A DNA stretch of 64,000 nucleotides. Origin: Mariniflexile litorale. GTDB lineage: Bacteria > Bacteroidota > Bacteroidia > Flavobacteriales > Flavobacteriaceae. The translations under genes were made by a program, and so were the position numbers. The stretch spans positions 505,501 to 569,500 of the forward strand of contig NZ_CP155618.1 in assembly GCF_031128465.2 (NCBI RefSeq). The letters run 5' to 3'. Of this stretch, positions 15,917 through 24,477 are shown piece after piece; the first letter of the stretch is position 1; every line of letters begins with the position of its first letter. Below the pieces are notes generated by a model. That model saw only the letters and a list, made by a program, of their open reading frames with translations, was not told the DNA's origin and did no database searches.

Positions 15917-17536
15917 ATGGTAAAACATGTTTTAAAACAAATAACAAACTATTTATCAATTAGTTGTACTATGTTACTACTTATTTCTTGTGAAAAAAAT
16001 TCTAGCTCAGATAATAATCATTTAGTATTTAGGTACAACGAACACAAAAATATAGGCTCATTAGACCCTGCATTTTCAAAAGACATTTCCGACATATGGG
16101 CTACCAATCAATTGTTCAACGGGTTGGTACAAATGGACGAAAACTTAAACATACAACCATGTATTGCCAAAAACTGGACCATTTCTGAAAATGCCCTTAA
16201 CTACTCATTTTCATTACGCAACGATGTGTACTTTCACAAAGATGCATTATTTGGAAACGATTCGACTAGAACAGTAACCGCTCATGATTTTGAATACAGT
16301 TTAAACCGTTTATTAGACAATCAAGTGGCTTCACCAGGCAGCTGGGTTTTAGCTAAAGTTGATAGTTTTAAAGCTATAAACGACACGCTTTTTCAAATCC
16401 AATTAAAGCAACCTTTTCCAGCATTCTTAGGGTTATTAACCATGAAATACTGTTCGGTAGTTCCCCAAGAAATTGTGGAACATTACGGAAGTGATTTTCG
16501 TTCGCACCCTATTGGCACGGGCCCTTTTAAATTTAAACGTTGGGAAGAAAATATCAAGTTGGTATTTAGAAGAAATAACCATTATTTTGAAACAGATAAA
16601 AAAGGAAGGTCTCTGCCCTATTTAGAAGCGGTTGCAATCACTTTTTTACCAGACAAACAAAGTGAGTTTTTACAATTTTCTCAAGGCAACATTGATTTTA
16701 TTATTGGTTTGGATGCATCCTATAAAGATGAGATTTTAACAGCCGATGGAAAACTTCGTGATATTTATAGAAATGATGTGAATATGATACGAGGCCCCTA
16801 CCTAAACACCGAATATTTAGCATTCTTTATGGATTCCGAAGTACCAGAAATCCAATCGGCACTTATAAGAAAAGCGGTGAATTATGGTTTTGATAGAAAA
16901 AAAATGATGATTTACTTAAGAAACGGCATTGGTATTCCGGCGGAAGGTGGCTTCATCCCTAAGGGTCTCCCTGGGTATAATAAAACCATAGGATTTGATT
17001 ATCAACCAGAAAAAGCAAAACAATTAGTTGCTCAATTTAAAAAAGAAACCAACAATCTAAATCCAAAAATCACAATCACTACCACGGGAAATTACTTAAG
17101 TTTTTCAGAATATATACAGCGTGAACTTCAAAAAACAGGTATTGAGGTAAATATTGATGTGATTCCTGGAGCCGCATTAAAGGACGCAAAGGCTAATGGA
17201 AAATTAGATCTCTTTAGAGCCAGTTGGGTAGCCGATTATCCAGATGCCGAAAACTATCTATCACTATACTACAGTAAGAATTTCGCTCCCAATGGTCCTA
17301 ATTATTCACATTTTAAAAGTGAATTATTTGACAATTGGTATGAGCAGTCATTTACTGAAAACAATACTAAACAACGCGAAATGCTATATTCTAAAATGGA
17401 TTCTTTAGTTATGCAACAAGCGCCCGTTGTTCCCCTTTTTTATGATGAAATAATTCGTTTTACAAGAAAAAATGTAAAGGGATTAGAAGTTAACCCTGTG
17501 TATGTTTTAGATCTAAAACAGGTTAAAAAGGATTAA
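15917..17536 (+). CDS. Oligopeptide-type ABC substrate-binding lipoprotein
   Basis: A 539-residue solute-binding protein of family 5 (OppA/DppA type). The reading frame stays open upstream into mtaB, but the ATG at 15917 gives a proper lipoprotein signal (LLLISCEKN, Cys25), so it is the start. Core motifs: GSLDPAFSKDISDIWATNQL, LFNGLVQMDENLN, IGTGPFKFKRWEEN and RASWVADYPDAENYLSLYY. It should bind peptides or similar ligands in the periplasm. No permease or ATPase gene lies nearby, so it is an orphan, a situation known for this family. Its last 14 bases overlap the convergent gene 17523-18248. Confidence 0.88.
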   Translation: MVKHVLKQITNYLSISCTMLLLISCEKNSSSDNNHLVFRYNEHKNIGSLDPAFSKDISDIWATNQLFNGLVQMDENLNIQPCIAKNWTISENALNYSFSLRNDVYFHKDALFGNDSTRTVTAHDFEYSLNRLLDNQVASPGSWVLAKVDSFKAINDTLFQIQLKQPFPAFLGLLTMKYCSVVPQEIVEHYGSDFRSHPIGTGPFKFKRWEENIKLVFRRNNHYFETDKKGRSLPYLEAVAITFLPDKQSEFLQFSQGNIDFIIGLDASYKDEILTADGKLRDIYRNDVNMIRGPYLNTEYLAFFMDSEVPEIQSALIRKAVNYGFDRKKMMIYLRNGIGIPAEGGFIPKGLPGYNKTIGFDYQPEKAKQLVAQFKKETNNLNPKITITTTGNYLSFSEYIQRELQKTGIEVNIDVIPGAALKDAKANGKLDLFRASWVADYPDAENYLSLYYSKNFAPNGPNYSHFKSELFDNWYEQSFTENNTKQREMLYSKMDSLVMQQAPVVPLFYDEIIRFTRKNVKGLEVNPVYVLDLKQVKKD

Positions 17537-18248
17537 TAATAATTTTTCTTTTTTGCTCTTTCACAATCCCAATGGTAATACAATATAGCGCCATCCCGTA
17601 AAGTAACATGATTAAAAAATCTTGCAATGGTATATCCGTCCTGAAAATTTTTATTGCCATCATACTTTCAGAAATAATGTATAAGATTACACCAATACAC
17701 ACATAGATATAACTTATCTTATTAACCGCATCCTTTCTTAAAAAAGCAAACTGAAAAAGCAACAGCGATATAAAAAAACTAATCAGAGCAGGAACAAAAA
17801 AAACTTTTAAACTATTAAAAAGAAAACTTACAATACAAACCGTATAGATAAACATGGCTATAGAAAATGGTATGAGCCTAGAAATATTAAAATCGAATTT
17901 ATGCGAAAATCGGAAACTCAAAAATATTTTTCCTAATGAGAAAAAAAACAAACTGGCTCCCAAAAACACAATTTTAGTAGGGTTTATTATCAAAATATCT
18001 CCAATAAAGAACATAAGCAATGCCAAGATGATCCATAAATGCTTTTTCTTATTCCTTTCTTTATTATTGAAATAATAATAAAAAAACAACATCAATATAA
18101 TGGGTACTCTGGAAATATAACGATACGGAAACGCTGGACAGTACTGCTTAACTATAATATCCAACATAAGCATCCCGAAAAAAAGTACTGTAAACTCTTT
18201 TTCATTTTTTATAAGGTCAATCATTTTTGCGGCAATGCGATAACTCAA
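17523..18248 (-). CDS. YhhN/TMEM86-like membrane protein
   Basis: A 241-residue protein with about eight hydrophobic segments. The pieces LLMFFIGDILIINP and GVILYIISESMMAIKIF correspond to the conserved Asp and Ser/Asp positions of the YhhN family (lysoplasmalogenase-like). In the family the second motif is usually SDS; here it is SES, so enzymatic activity is uncertain. Starts ATG at 18248. Convergent overlap of 14 bases with the binding lipoprotein gene. Confidence 0.6.
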   Translation of the reverse strand: MSYRIAAKMIDLIKNEKEFTVLFFGMLMLDIIVKQYCPAFPYRYISRVPIILMLFFYYYFNNKERNKKKHLWIILALLMFFIGDILIINPTKIVFLGASLFFFSLGKIFLSFRFSHKFDFNISRLIPFSIAMFIYTVCIVSFLFNSLKVFFVPALISFFISLLLFQFAFLRKDAVNKISYIYVCIGVILYIISESMMAIKIFRTDIPLQDFLIMLLYGMALYCITIGIVKEQKRKIIINPF

Positions 18249-18343
18249 TAATTATTAAAAATAGTAAATAGCATCAATATATAAATCAAATTATAGAATC
18301 ATGATATTCATCAACTAATATAATAATGTTTTGAATAGTAAAG

Positions 18344-19240
18344 CTACTTTTTTAGAAAATAATATATATCATCATCTCCCTTACCTCCATCCCGTTTTGA
18401 TGAAAAATAACCTGTTTTATTCACTCTATCAATAACCAAACTAAAGTCGTCTTGAGGACTATTAATTGGTTTTGGTAGCTTTTCAGCTTTTTCAAAATCG
18501 CCGTTAACAGTCATTTTACTTTTATAAATATCAAAACCTCCATAACCATTGGGTCGGTTAGATGCAAAATACAAAGTGTTATCTTCGGCAATAAAAGGAA
18601 ACATTTCTTTACTATAAGAATTTACTTTACTTCCTAGATTTATAGGTTCACTAAAAGTATTATTGTCTAAAATATTAACTTTAAAAATATCCGATCCGCC
18701 TTTGGTTGTCTCCTTTCCTCCTCTTATATTCGACGTAAAATATAAAGTTTTTCCATCTTTGCTTATTGCAGGATGCGCATAAGAATATTTAGAATTACAA
18801 AAAGGCAAGGTTTTAAAATGCGTCCACCCTTCTCCTTTTTTAAACTCTCCAACTTTAATTTCAAAGTTATCTTCGTTAAAACCACTATTTGCTTTTGTTG
18901 TTAAATAAAGTTTTTTATTATCGGGGGAAAGGGTCGCACTGGTAATATACTTTATTTTTTCATTGGATGCTATTTCAATATTTTTAATATCCTGAATAGC
19001 TCCATTTTCAGATAACTGTCCTTCATAAATTGAAAGTACAGGGCTTCCTTGATCTTTTTTCAATCTGCCTCTATCATCTAATAAATACGATGTGAATATT
19101 ATTCTAGAATCACTTACCAACATTAAACCTAAATGGGGGTATTTGGTATTCATTTCAATATTTTTTACAGTATAAGTATCGGTTTGAGAGAACCCTAAAT
19201 AACTTAGTAAAAAACAAAAACAATACAACTGTTTAAACAT
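18344..19240 (-). CDS. Secreted PD40 beta-propeller protein
   Basis: A 298-residue exported protein. A signal peptide (residues 1-18, LGFSQ) precedes several TolB-like PD40 repeats: SATLSPDNKKLYLTT, HPAISKDGKTLYFTSNI, FPFIAEDNTLYFASNRPNGY and DFSLVIDRVNKTGYFSSKRD. In Bacteroidetes this propeller often precedes an OmpA domain in larger proteins; here there is no OmpA domain, only the propeller. Likely a periplasmic or surface protein binding partner. The start codon is placed 5 bases after a strong hairpin (19246-19275). Confidence 0.75.
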   Translation of the reverse strand: MFKQLYCFCFLLSYLGFSQTDTYTVKNIEMNTKYPHLGLMLVSDSRIIFTSYLLDDRGRLKKDQGSPVLSIYEGQLSENGAIQDIKNIEIASNEKIKYITSATLSPDNKKLYLTTKANSGFNEDNFEIKVGEFKKGEGWTHFKTLPFCNSKYSYAHPAISKDGKTLYFTSNIRGGKETTKGGSDIFKVNILDNNTFSEPINLGSKVNSYSKEMFPFIAEDNTLYFASNRPNGYGGFDIYKSKMTVNGDFEKAEKLPKPINSPQDDFSLVIDRVNKTGYFSSKRDGGKGDDDIYYFLKK

Positions 19241-19245
19241 AAAAA

Positions 19246-19275
19246 CAAAGTGTTATACACAAATATAACACTTTG
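19246..19275 (-). terminator. Perfect 12-bp-arm hairpin before the PD40 gene
   Basis: On the minus strand CAAAGTGTTATA-TTTGTG-TATAACACTTTG is followed by TTTTT and then the ATG of the PD40 gene. It looks like the intrinsic terminator of the GlmU-like gene (which stops at 19309). It also contains the -7 like string TATATTTG at 19267-19260, so terminator and promoter may be superimposed. Confidence 0.65.
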
Positions 19276-19308
19276 AATTTAAACAAATTACATTAAAACA
19301 TCGATGTT

Positions 19309-20484
19309 TTATTCGCGTCTATACTTTTTTGTTTCTTCAAAAACGTGTTCTAAAATGGCTTTATCTTCATCGGAAAATGCCATAAGGCGTCTAGACATAA
19401 CCACTTCGGCTACTTCAAAAGCCTTTTTAGTTAAATAAGTTGTAAAGCCTGCACTACCACCCCAGCTAAAACTAGGTACAAAATTTCTAGGGAAACCACT
19501 ACCAAAAATATTGGCACTCACCCCTACAACCGTACCAGTGTTAAACATAGTATTGATACTACATTTACTATGATCTCCCATCATGAGTCCACAAAACTGC
19601 AATCCAGTTCTAGCAAAACTTTCGGTTTGGTAGTCCCATAAACGCACTTCGGCATAATTGTTTTTTAAATTCGATGTATTGGTATCGGCACCTAAGTTGC
19701 ACCATTCCCCTAAAACAGAGTTTCCTAAATAGCCATCATGACCTTTATTTGAATTTGCAAATAGCACGGCATTACTTATTTCCCCACCCACTTTACTTGA
19801 AGGTCCTATAGTGGTAGGTCCGTAAATTTTAGCTCCCATTTTCACTATGGCTTCTTCACACAATGCAAAAGGACCTCTTATTAGAGTTCCTTCCATAATC
19901 AATGCATTTTCACCTATGTAAATAGGACCATTACTTGCATTTAGCGTGGTGAATTCTAATTGGGCACCTTCTTCAATAAAAATATTTTCGGCAGCTATTA
20001 CATTATTACTCGAAGGGATGGGTTGTGACCGTCTACCATCAGTTAATAAATTAAAATCTTCTCGAATTGCTTCTCCGTTTTTTGAAAAAATATCCCATGT
20101 ATGCTCTACTTTTATAACATCAGCATCAAACTCGATGGCTTCGTAAGTATCAAAATTAACCTCTTCTTGTGTTTCTTTTGAAAAAAAAGCAATCACATCT
20201 TCATCTTTAAAAATGGCTTGATTTTCTTGTAAATCTTTTACCATCTCAACCAATTCTAAATTGGGGAGGTAGGATGCATTTATCATTACATTTTCATCCA
20301 TTTCCACCATGGGGTACTTATCGGATAAATAATCTTCGGTAATGGTTGTAGTGGTAGACTCTAAAAATGTTTCCCATTTTTCACGAATGGTTAAAATGCC
20401 TATCCTTAAATCGGCAACAGGACGTGTAAATGTAAATGGCAATAAATTATTTCGAGAAGGTCCATCAAAAAGAATATAGTTCAT
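19309..20484 (-). CDS. GlmU-like putative sugar nucleotidyltransferase
   Basis: A 391-residue protein of the GlmU-related family of Bacteroidetes. The N-terminal half (FDGPSRNNLLPFTFTRPVAD) resembles a degenerate nucleotidyltransferase and lacks the usual GxGTRxxP loop. The C-terminal half is a left-handed beta helix of hexapeptide repeats (IYIGENALIMEGTLIRGPFA; GPTTIGPSSKVGGEISNAVL). Probably involved in activated-sugar or cell-wall precursor metabolism, but the reaction is not established. It lies between the L31 gene and the PD40 gene, all on one strand, with its own upstream heptamer repeat. Confidence 0.78.
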   Translation of the reverse strand: MNYILFDGPSRNNLLPFTFTRPVADLRIGILTIREKWETFLESTTTTITEDYLSDKYPMVEMDENVMINASYLPNLELVEMVKDLQENQAIFKDEDVIAFFSKETQEEVNFDTYEAIEFDADVIKVEHTWDIFSKNGEAIREDFNLLTDGRRSQPIPSSNNVIAAENIFIEEGAQLEFTTLNASNGPIYIGENALIMEGTLIRGPFALCEEAIVKMGAKIYGPTTIGPSSKVGGEISNAVLFANSNKGHDGYLGNSVLGEWCNLGADTNTSNLKNNYAEVRLWDYQTESFARTGLQFCGLMMGDHSKCSINTMFNTGTVVGVSANIFGSGFPRNFVPSFSWGGSAGFTTYLTKKAFEVAEVVMSRRLMAFSDEDKAILEHVFEETKKYRRE

Positions 20485-20495
20485 ACAGAAGCTAA

Positions 20496-20521
20496 AAGTT
20501 TTAAGTTTTAAGTTTTAAGTT
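20496..20521. repeat. AAGTTTT tandem repeat before the GlmU-like gene
   Basis: Three copies of AAGTTTT plus a partial fourth (AAGTT), starting 12 bases upstream of the start codon at 20484. Sequence-level fact; function unknown. Confidence 0.7.
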
Positions 20522-20586
20522 GCCCACCCAAAACCTAAACTGATTGGTTGTCTATTCAAAAGTAGACTAAATGTAGAAAATAAAAA

Positions 20587-20612
20587 AGCCTTCAATATAA
20601 AATATGAAGGCT
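20587..20612 (-). terminator. Intrinsic terminator of rpmE2
   Basis: Minus-strand AGCCTTCA-N10-TGAAGGCT followed by TTTTTATTTT, 22 bases after the L31 stop. Confidence 0.82.
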
Positions 20613-20634
20613 CCGTATAATAATTTTGTTAAGC

Positions 20635-20886
20635 TTATTTACTAAACTTAGCGTATTTGTTTTTGAATTTATCAATACGACCTGCTGTATCTATTAATTT
20701 AGATTTACCAGTGTAAAAAGGGTGCGATGATCTAGAAATCTCCATTTTAATAAGTGGATACTCAACACCATCAACCTCTAAAGTTTCACTTGTGTTTGCA
20801 GTAGATTTGGTTAAAAACACATCTTCGTTAGACATATCTTTAAATGCTACAATTCTATAATTTTCTGGATGTATATCTTTTTTCAT
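20635..20886 (-). CDS. rpmE2: 50S ribosomal protein L31, type B
   Basis: An 83-residue L31 beginning [20 protein letters not shown], with [20 protein letters not shown] near residue 53. It lacks the CxxC zinc-binding cysteines of type A L31, so it is the zinc-independent type B form. Single-gene transcript with a consensus promoter and terminator. Confidence 0.96.
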   Translation of the reverse strand: MKKDIHPENYRIVAFKDMSNEDVFLTKSTANTSETLEVDGVEYPLIKMEISRSSHPFYTGKSKLIDTAGRIDKFKNKYAKFSK

Positions 20887-20923
20887 CGCTTAAAGCTTTA
20901 AATTCTTTTCAATTTTGGAAGTG

Positions 20924-20953
20924 CAAAAATAAGCATTTTTTGCAATCATGCAA
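20924..20953 (-). promoter_or_regulatory. rpmE2 promoter, Bacteroidetes consensus
   Basis: Minus strand: TTG (20953-20951), 19 bases, TATTTTTG (20931-20924). Same spacing as the rpmH promoter. It lies 38 bases before the L31 start codon. Confidence 0.7.
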
Positions 20954-21044
20954 TACTTTTTTGTATTTTTTATTACTAATATTATTGTAACGAATTAGTA
21001 TATTTGAATTCTAACTATATAACTCATAAAAAAAATACAATATT

Positions 21045-21575
21045 ATGGAAAAATCTCTAAAATCAATTGCTGTTAATTACGGCTTATACTTAGGTGTTTT
21101 ATTAACCTTACTAACCGTGCTTTCCTATGCTATAAACTTAGAATTGCTTACAAATACTTGGTATGGTATTTTTATTTTGATAGCCATCGTTGCCTCCGGA
21201 ATGGTATCTGTAGCAAAAATAAAACAAGCTCAAGATGGGTATGCGAGTTTTAAAGAAGCTTTCACAGCCTATTTTATTACAATTTTAGTTGGTTTATTAA
21301 TAAGCACATTGGTTTCTTATTTATTATTTAATTTTATTGATACCGATGCTGCTACGGTTCTAAAAGAAAAAACCATTGAAAAAACGATTCAAATGATGGA
21401 AAGTTTTAATACTCCTAGTGAAGTAATTGCAGAAGCTGTAGATAAAATTGAAAGTCAAAATCAATTCGGATTGGGCAATATTGTAAAAGGATTAGCTGGT
21501 TATCTAGTGTTTTTTAGTGTTATTGGGTTAATAGTTGCCGCAGCAATGAAAAAAAGTAAACCCGACACCGAATAA
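21045..21575 (+). CDS. DUF4199 membrane protein
   Basis: A 176-residue inner-membrane protein with four hydrophobic segments (about 11-28, 36-54, 70-95, 148-167) and the pattern GYASFKEAFTAYFITILVGL typical of DUF4199 proteins of Bacteroidetes. A short soluble helix-rich loop (residues 100-140) lies between segments three and four. Function unknown. The glycosyltransferase gene follows 41 bases later with its own -7 like box. Confidence 0.82.
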   Translation: MEKSLKSIAVNYGLYLGVLLTLLTVLSYAINLELLTNTWYGIFILIAIVASGMVSVAKIKQAQDGYASFKEAFTAYFITILVGLLISTLVSYLLFNFIDTDAATVLKEKTIEKTIQMMESFNTPSEVIAEAVDKIESQNQFGLGNIVKGLAGYLVFFSVIGLIVAAAMKKSKPDTE

Positions 21576-21581
21576 ATTCTG

Positions 21582-21589
21582 TATTTTTG
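21582..21589 (+). promoter_or_regulatory. Candidate -7 box for the glycosyltransferase gene
   Basis: TATTTTTG, 27 bases before the start at 21617, just after the DUF4199 stop; no clear -33 element. Confidence 0.35.
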
Positions 21590-21616
21590 AAGCATCAACT
21601 TTTTGAAAGCTCTTAA

Positions 21617-22567
21617 ATGAACATATCAGTAGTCATACCACTACTTAACGAAGAAGACTCTTTAACCGAATTACACGATTGGATTGCAAAAGTGATGCAA
21701 ACCAATCGTTTTTCGTATGAAATTATTTTTATAGATGATGGTAGTACTGACGATTCTTGGAAAACCATAAGTAATTTAACATCGCAAAACCCAAATGTAA
21801 AAGGCATTCGTTTTTTAAAGAATTTTGGGAAATCGCAAGCCTTACATGCTGGTTTTGAAAAAGCTACTGGTGATGTGGTTATAACTATGGATGCCGATTT
21901 ACAAGACAACCCCGACGAAATTCCAGAACTTTACTGCATGATTGCTAACGATGGACATGATTTAGTTTCTGGTTGGAAAAAGAAACGTTACGATTCTGTT
22001 ATATCAAAAAACTTACCGTCCAAATTATTCAATTGGGCAGCTAGAAAAACATCGGGTGTAAAACTCAACGATTTTAATTGTGGACTAAAAGCGTACAAAC
22101 TTGAAGTCGTTAAAAACATTGATGTGAATGGCGAAATGCACCGTTACATTCCTGTTTTAGCTAAAAATGCTGGCTTTATAAAAATCGCCGAAAAAATAGT
22201 GCAACATCAAGCCAGGAAATATGGCGAAACTAAATTTGGTATGAACCGTTTTGTTCATGGTTTTTTGGATTTAATCACCATTTGGTTTTTATCCAGTTTT
22301 GGCAAACGTCCCATGCATTTATTTGGAGCTTTAGGTTTTATCATGTTTGCTATTGGTTTTGGGTTCGCCATATACCTTGGCATCGATAAATTATTTTTAA
22401 ACCCATCAGGGAGACTTATTACCCAACGCCCTCAATTTTATTTATCGCTTTCAACTATGATAATTGGTACGCAGTTTTTTGTTGCTGGCTTTTTGGGTGA
22501 AATTATTTTACGTACCAAAGAAGACAAAAAACGCTATTTAATTAAAGAAGAATTGAATTTAAATTAA
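21617..22567 (+). CDS. Glycosyltransferase family 2 (DPM1/GtrB-like)
   Basis: A 316-residue membrane glycosyltransferase. The GT-A domain starts at residue 1 (MNISVVIPLLNEEDSL), with IDDGSTDDSW and the metal-binding DADLQDNP near residue 92. Two C-terminal membrane segments (about 229-255 and 265-290) place it in the GtrB/ArnC/DPM1-like group, which transfer a sugar from a nucleotide sugar to a polyprenyl phosphate at the inner membrane. The sugar is unknown. It is followed on the same strand by the phosphohexomutase and an MsbA-like exporter. Confidence 0.87.
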   Translation: MNISVVIPLLNEEDSLTELHDWIAKVMQTNRFSYEIIFIDDGSTDDSWKTISNLTSQNPNVKGIRFLKNFGKSQALHAGFEKATGDVVITMDADLQDNPDEIPELYCMIANDGHDLVSGWKKKRYDSVISKNLPSKLFNWAARKTSGVKLNDFNCGLKAYKLEVVKNIDVNGEMHRYIPVLAKNAGFIKIAEKIVQHQARKYGETKFGMNRFVHGFLDLITIWFLSSFGKRPMHLFGALGFIMFAIGFGFAIYLGIDKLFLNPSGRLITQRPQFYLSLSTMIIGTQFFVAGFLGEIILRTKEDKKRYLIKEELNLN

Positions 22568-22635
22568 TAACTTTAAAAAGAGTTTCATCACCTTCAAAAT
22601 AACAATTTATTAAAGATTATAATCAGGTAATTGTT

Positions 22636-22643
22636 TATTTTTG
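22636..22643 (+). promoter_or_regulatory. Candidate -7 box for the phosphohexomutase gene
   Basis: TATTTTTG, 22 bases before the start at 22666; matches TAnnTTTG but lacks a placed -33 TTG. Confidence 0.4.
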
Positions 22644-22665
22644 AAACCATTATTTATAAGACATT

Positions 22666-24396
22666 ATGATACATATTGAACCAAAAATTTTAGATCGAAT
22701 TAACTCATGGCTAACCCCGACTTTTGATGCAGAAACTCAATCTATTATAAAAAACAGTATTGCAAACAACCCAAAAGACATACAAGAAAGTTTTTATAAA
22801 GATTTAGAATTTGGAACCGGTGGCATGCGCGGTATTATGGGCGTTGGCACCAACCGAATCAATAAATACACACTTGGAAAAAGCACGCAAGGCTTAAGTG
22901 ATTATCTACATAAATCGTTCCCTAACGAAACACCGAAAGCAGTAATAGCTTACGATTGCAGGAACAACAGTAAATCTCTTGCGAAAGTGGTAGCCGATGT
23001 GTTTTCTGCCAACGGTATACAGGTATATTTGTTTGAAGATTTACGTGCGACTCCTGAATTATCATTTGCTGTAAGGCATTTAAACTGCCATTGTGGTATT
23101 GTGTTAACAGCATCACACAACCCTCCAGAATATAACGGTTATAAAGTATATTGGCAAGATGGAGGTCAATTAGTCCCACCACAAGATGGTGAAATTATTA
23201 ACGTTATTGATAATTTAAAATATTCAAACATCAAGTTTGAAGCCAACAATGCTTTAATTAAATATATAGGCAAAGAAGTTGATGATGCCTTTATAAACGA
23301 ATCTGTTAAAAATGCTAACTTTAATACTTCGGCAGAAGCAAAAGACAATTTAACGATTGTTTTCACATCGCTTCACGGAACATCTATTACAGCAGTTCCA
23401 GAAACTTTAAAGCGTGCAGGATTCAAAAATGTTCATATCGTAAAAGAACAAGAAGCGCCCGATGGTAATTTTCCAACTGTAGCATCACCAAATCCAGAAG
23501 AACCCGCAGCTTTGAAAATGGCGTTAGAATTAGCCGAAAAAGTAAATGCTGACATTGTTATTGGTACCGACCCAGACTGTGATCGCTTAGGTGTTGCGGT
23601 ACGTAATTCGGAAAACAAATTACAGCTGCTTAATGGAAATCAAACCATGCTAATGATGACCGATTTCTTATTAAAGCAATGGAAAGCTGCTGGAAAAATT
23701 AAAGGAAAAGAGTTTATTGCCTCCACAATAGTTTCAACCCCTATGTTAAACAAGCTTGCTGATGCTTATAAAATAGATAGCAAAATTGTTTTAACTGGCT
23801 TTAAATGGATAGCTAAACTTATTGAAGATTTTCCTGAACTTGATTTTATTGGAGGTGGCGAAGAAAGTTTTGGCTACATGGTAGGCGATTTTGTTCGCGA
23901 TAAAGATGCTGTTACTTCTACACTATTAGCTTGCGAAATAGCTGCTATAACTAAAGCCAATGGCAGTTCTTTTTACAACGAACTTCTTAACCTTTATGTA
24001 GAACATGGCTGCTATAAAGAAAAATTAGTATCATTAACAAAAAAAGGTATTGAAGGCGCTCAAGAAATCACACAAATGATGATTGATGCTCGTGAAAACC
24101 CCTTTAAGGTGGTCAATGGCTCAAAAGTTTTAAAAATTGAAGATTATGATTCTTCTATTTCAAAAAATATGATAACGAATGAAGAATCCACTATTGATAT
24201 TCCAAAATCAAACGTTATTATTTACTATTTGGAAGATGGTAGCCAAGTTGCTTTAAGACCTAGTGGCACAGAGCCAAAGATAAAGTTTTATGTAAGTGTA
24301 AACACAAAATTAAATTCGGTAGGAGATTTTAATAAAACCGAAGCTGCACTTGATGCTAAAGCTGAAGGCATTTTAAAAGACATGAAATTAATATAA
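22666..24396 (+). CDS. Phospho-sugar mutase (phosphoglucomutase/phosphomannomutase)
   Basis: A 576-residue alpha-D-phosphohexomutase interconverting hexose 1- and 6-phosphates in the cytoplasm. Active-site phosphoserine Ser150 in [13 protein letters not shown]; metal-binding loop DPDCDR at 302-307; sugar-recognition loop [10 protein letters not shown]-terminal phosphate-binding RPSGTEPK. Length and the GTGGMRG motif at the N-terminus fit the long PGM/PMM family of Bacteroidetes and Firmicutes (PgcA-like). Glucose versus mannose preference cannot be read with certainty. A hairpin follows the gene. Confidence 0.93.
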   Translation: MIHIEPKILDRINSWLTPTFDAETQSIIKNSIANNPKDIQESFYKDLEFGTGGMRGIMGVGTNRINKYTLGKSTQGLSDYLHKSFPNETPKAVIAYDCRNNSKSLAKVVADVFSANGIQVYLFEDLRATPELSFAVRHLNCHCGIVLTASHNPPEYNGYKVYWQDGGQLVPPQDGEIINVIDNLKYSNIKFEANNALIKYIGKEVDDAFINESVKNANFNTSAEAKDNLTIVFTSLHGTSITAVPETLKRAGFKNVHIVKEQEAPDGNFPTVASPNPEEPAALKMALELAEKVNADIVIGTDPDCDRLGVAVRNSENKLQLLNGNQTMLMMTDFLLKQWKAAGKIKGKEFIASTIVSTPMLNKLADAYKIDSKIVLTGFKWIAKLIEDFPELDFIGGGEESFGYMVGDFVRDKDAVTSTLLACEIAAITKANGSSFYNELLNLYVEHGCYKEKLVSLTKKGIEGAQEITQMMIDARENPFKVVNGSKVLKIEDYDSSISKNMITNEESTIDIPKSNVIIYYLEDGSQVALRPSGTEPKIKFYVSVNTKLNSVGDFNKTEAALDAKAEGILKDMKLI

Positions 24397-24422
24397 TATC
24401 TTGTATCTTTACTAAAAATTTG

Positions 24423-24451
24423 CATGCTTTTATGGTTATCATAAAAGCATG
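24423..24451 (+). terminator. Hairpin after the phosphohexomutase gene
   Basis: CATGCTTTTAT-GGTTATC-ATAAAAGCATG, perfect 11-bp arms, followed by TTTTAT. Probably a terminator or mRNA-end stabiliser between this gene and the exporter gene at 24478. Confidence 0.65.
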
Positions 24452-24477
24452 TTTTATAAACAGTCAAATCTTATTTA

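Noticed and set aside
17523-17536. Frameshift or misassembly at overlapping gene ends
   Set aside because: Both reading frames end with intact stops and normal C-termini; short convergent overlaps also occur at 11723-11726.
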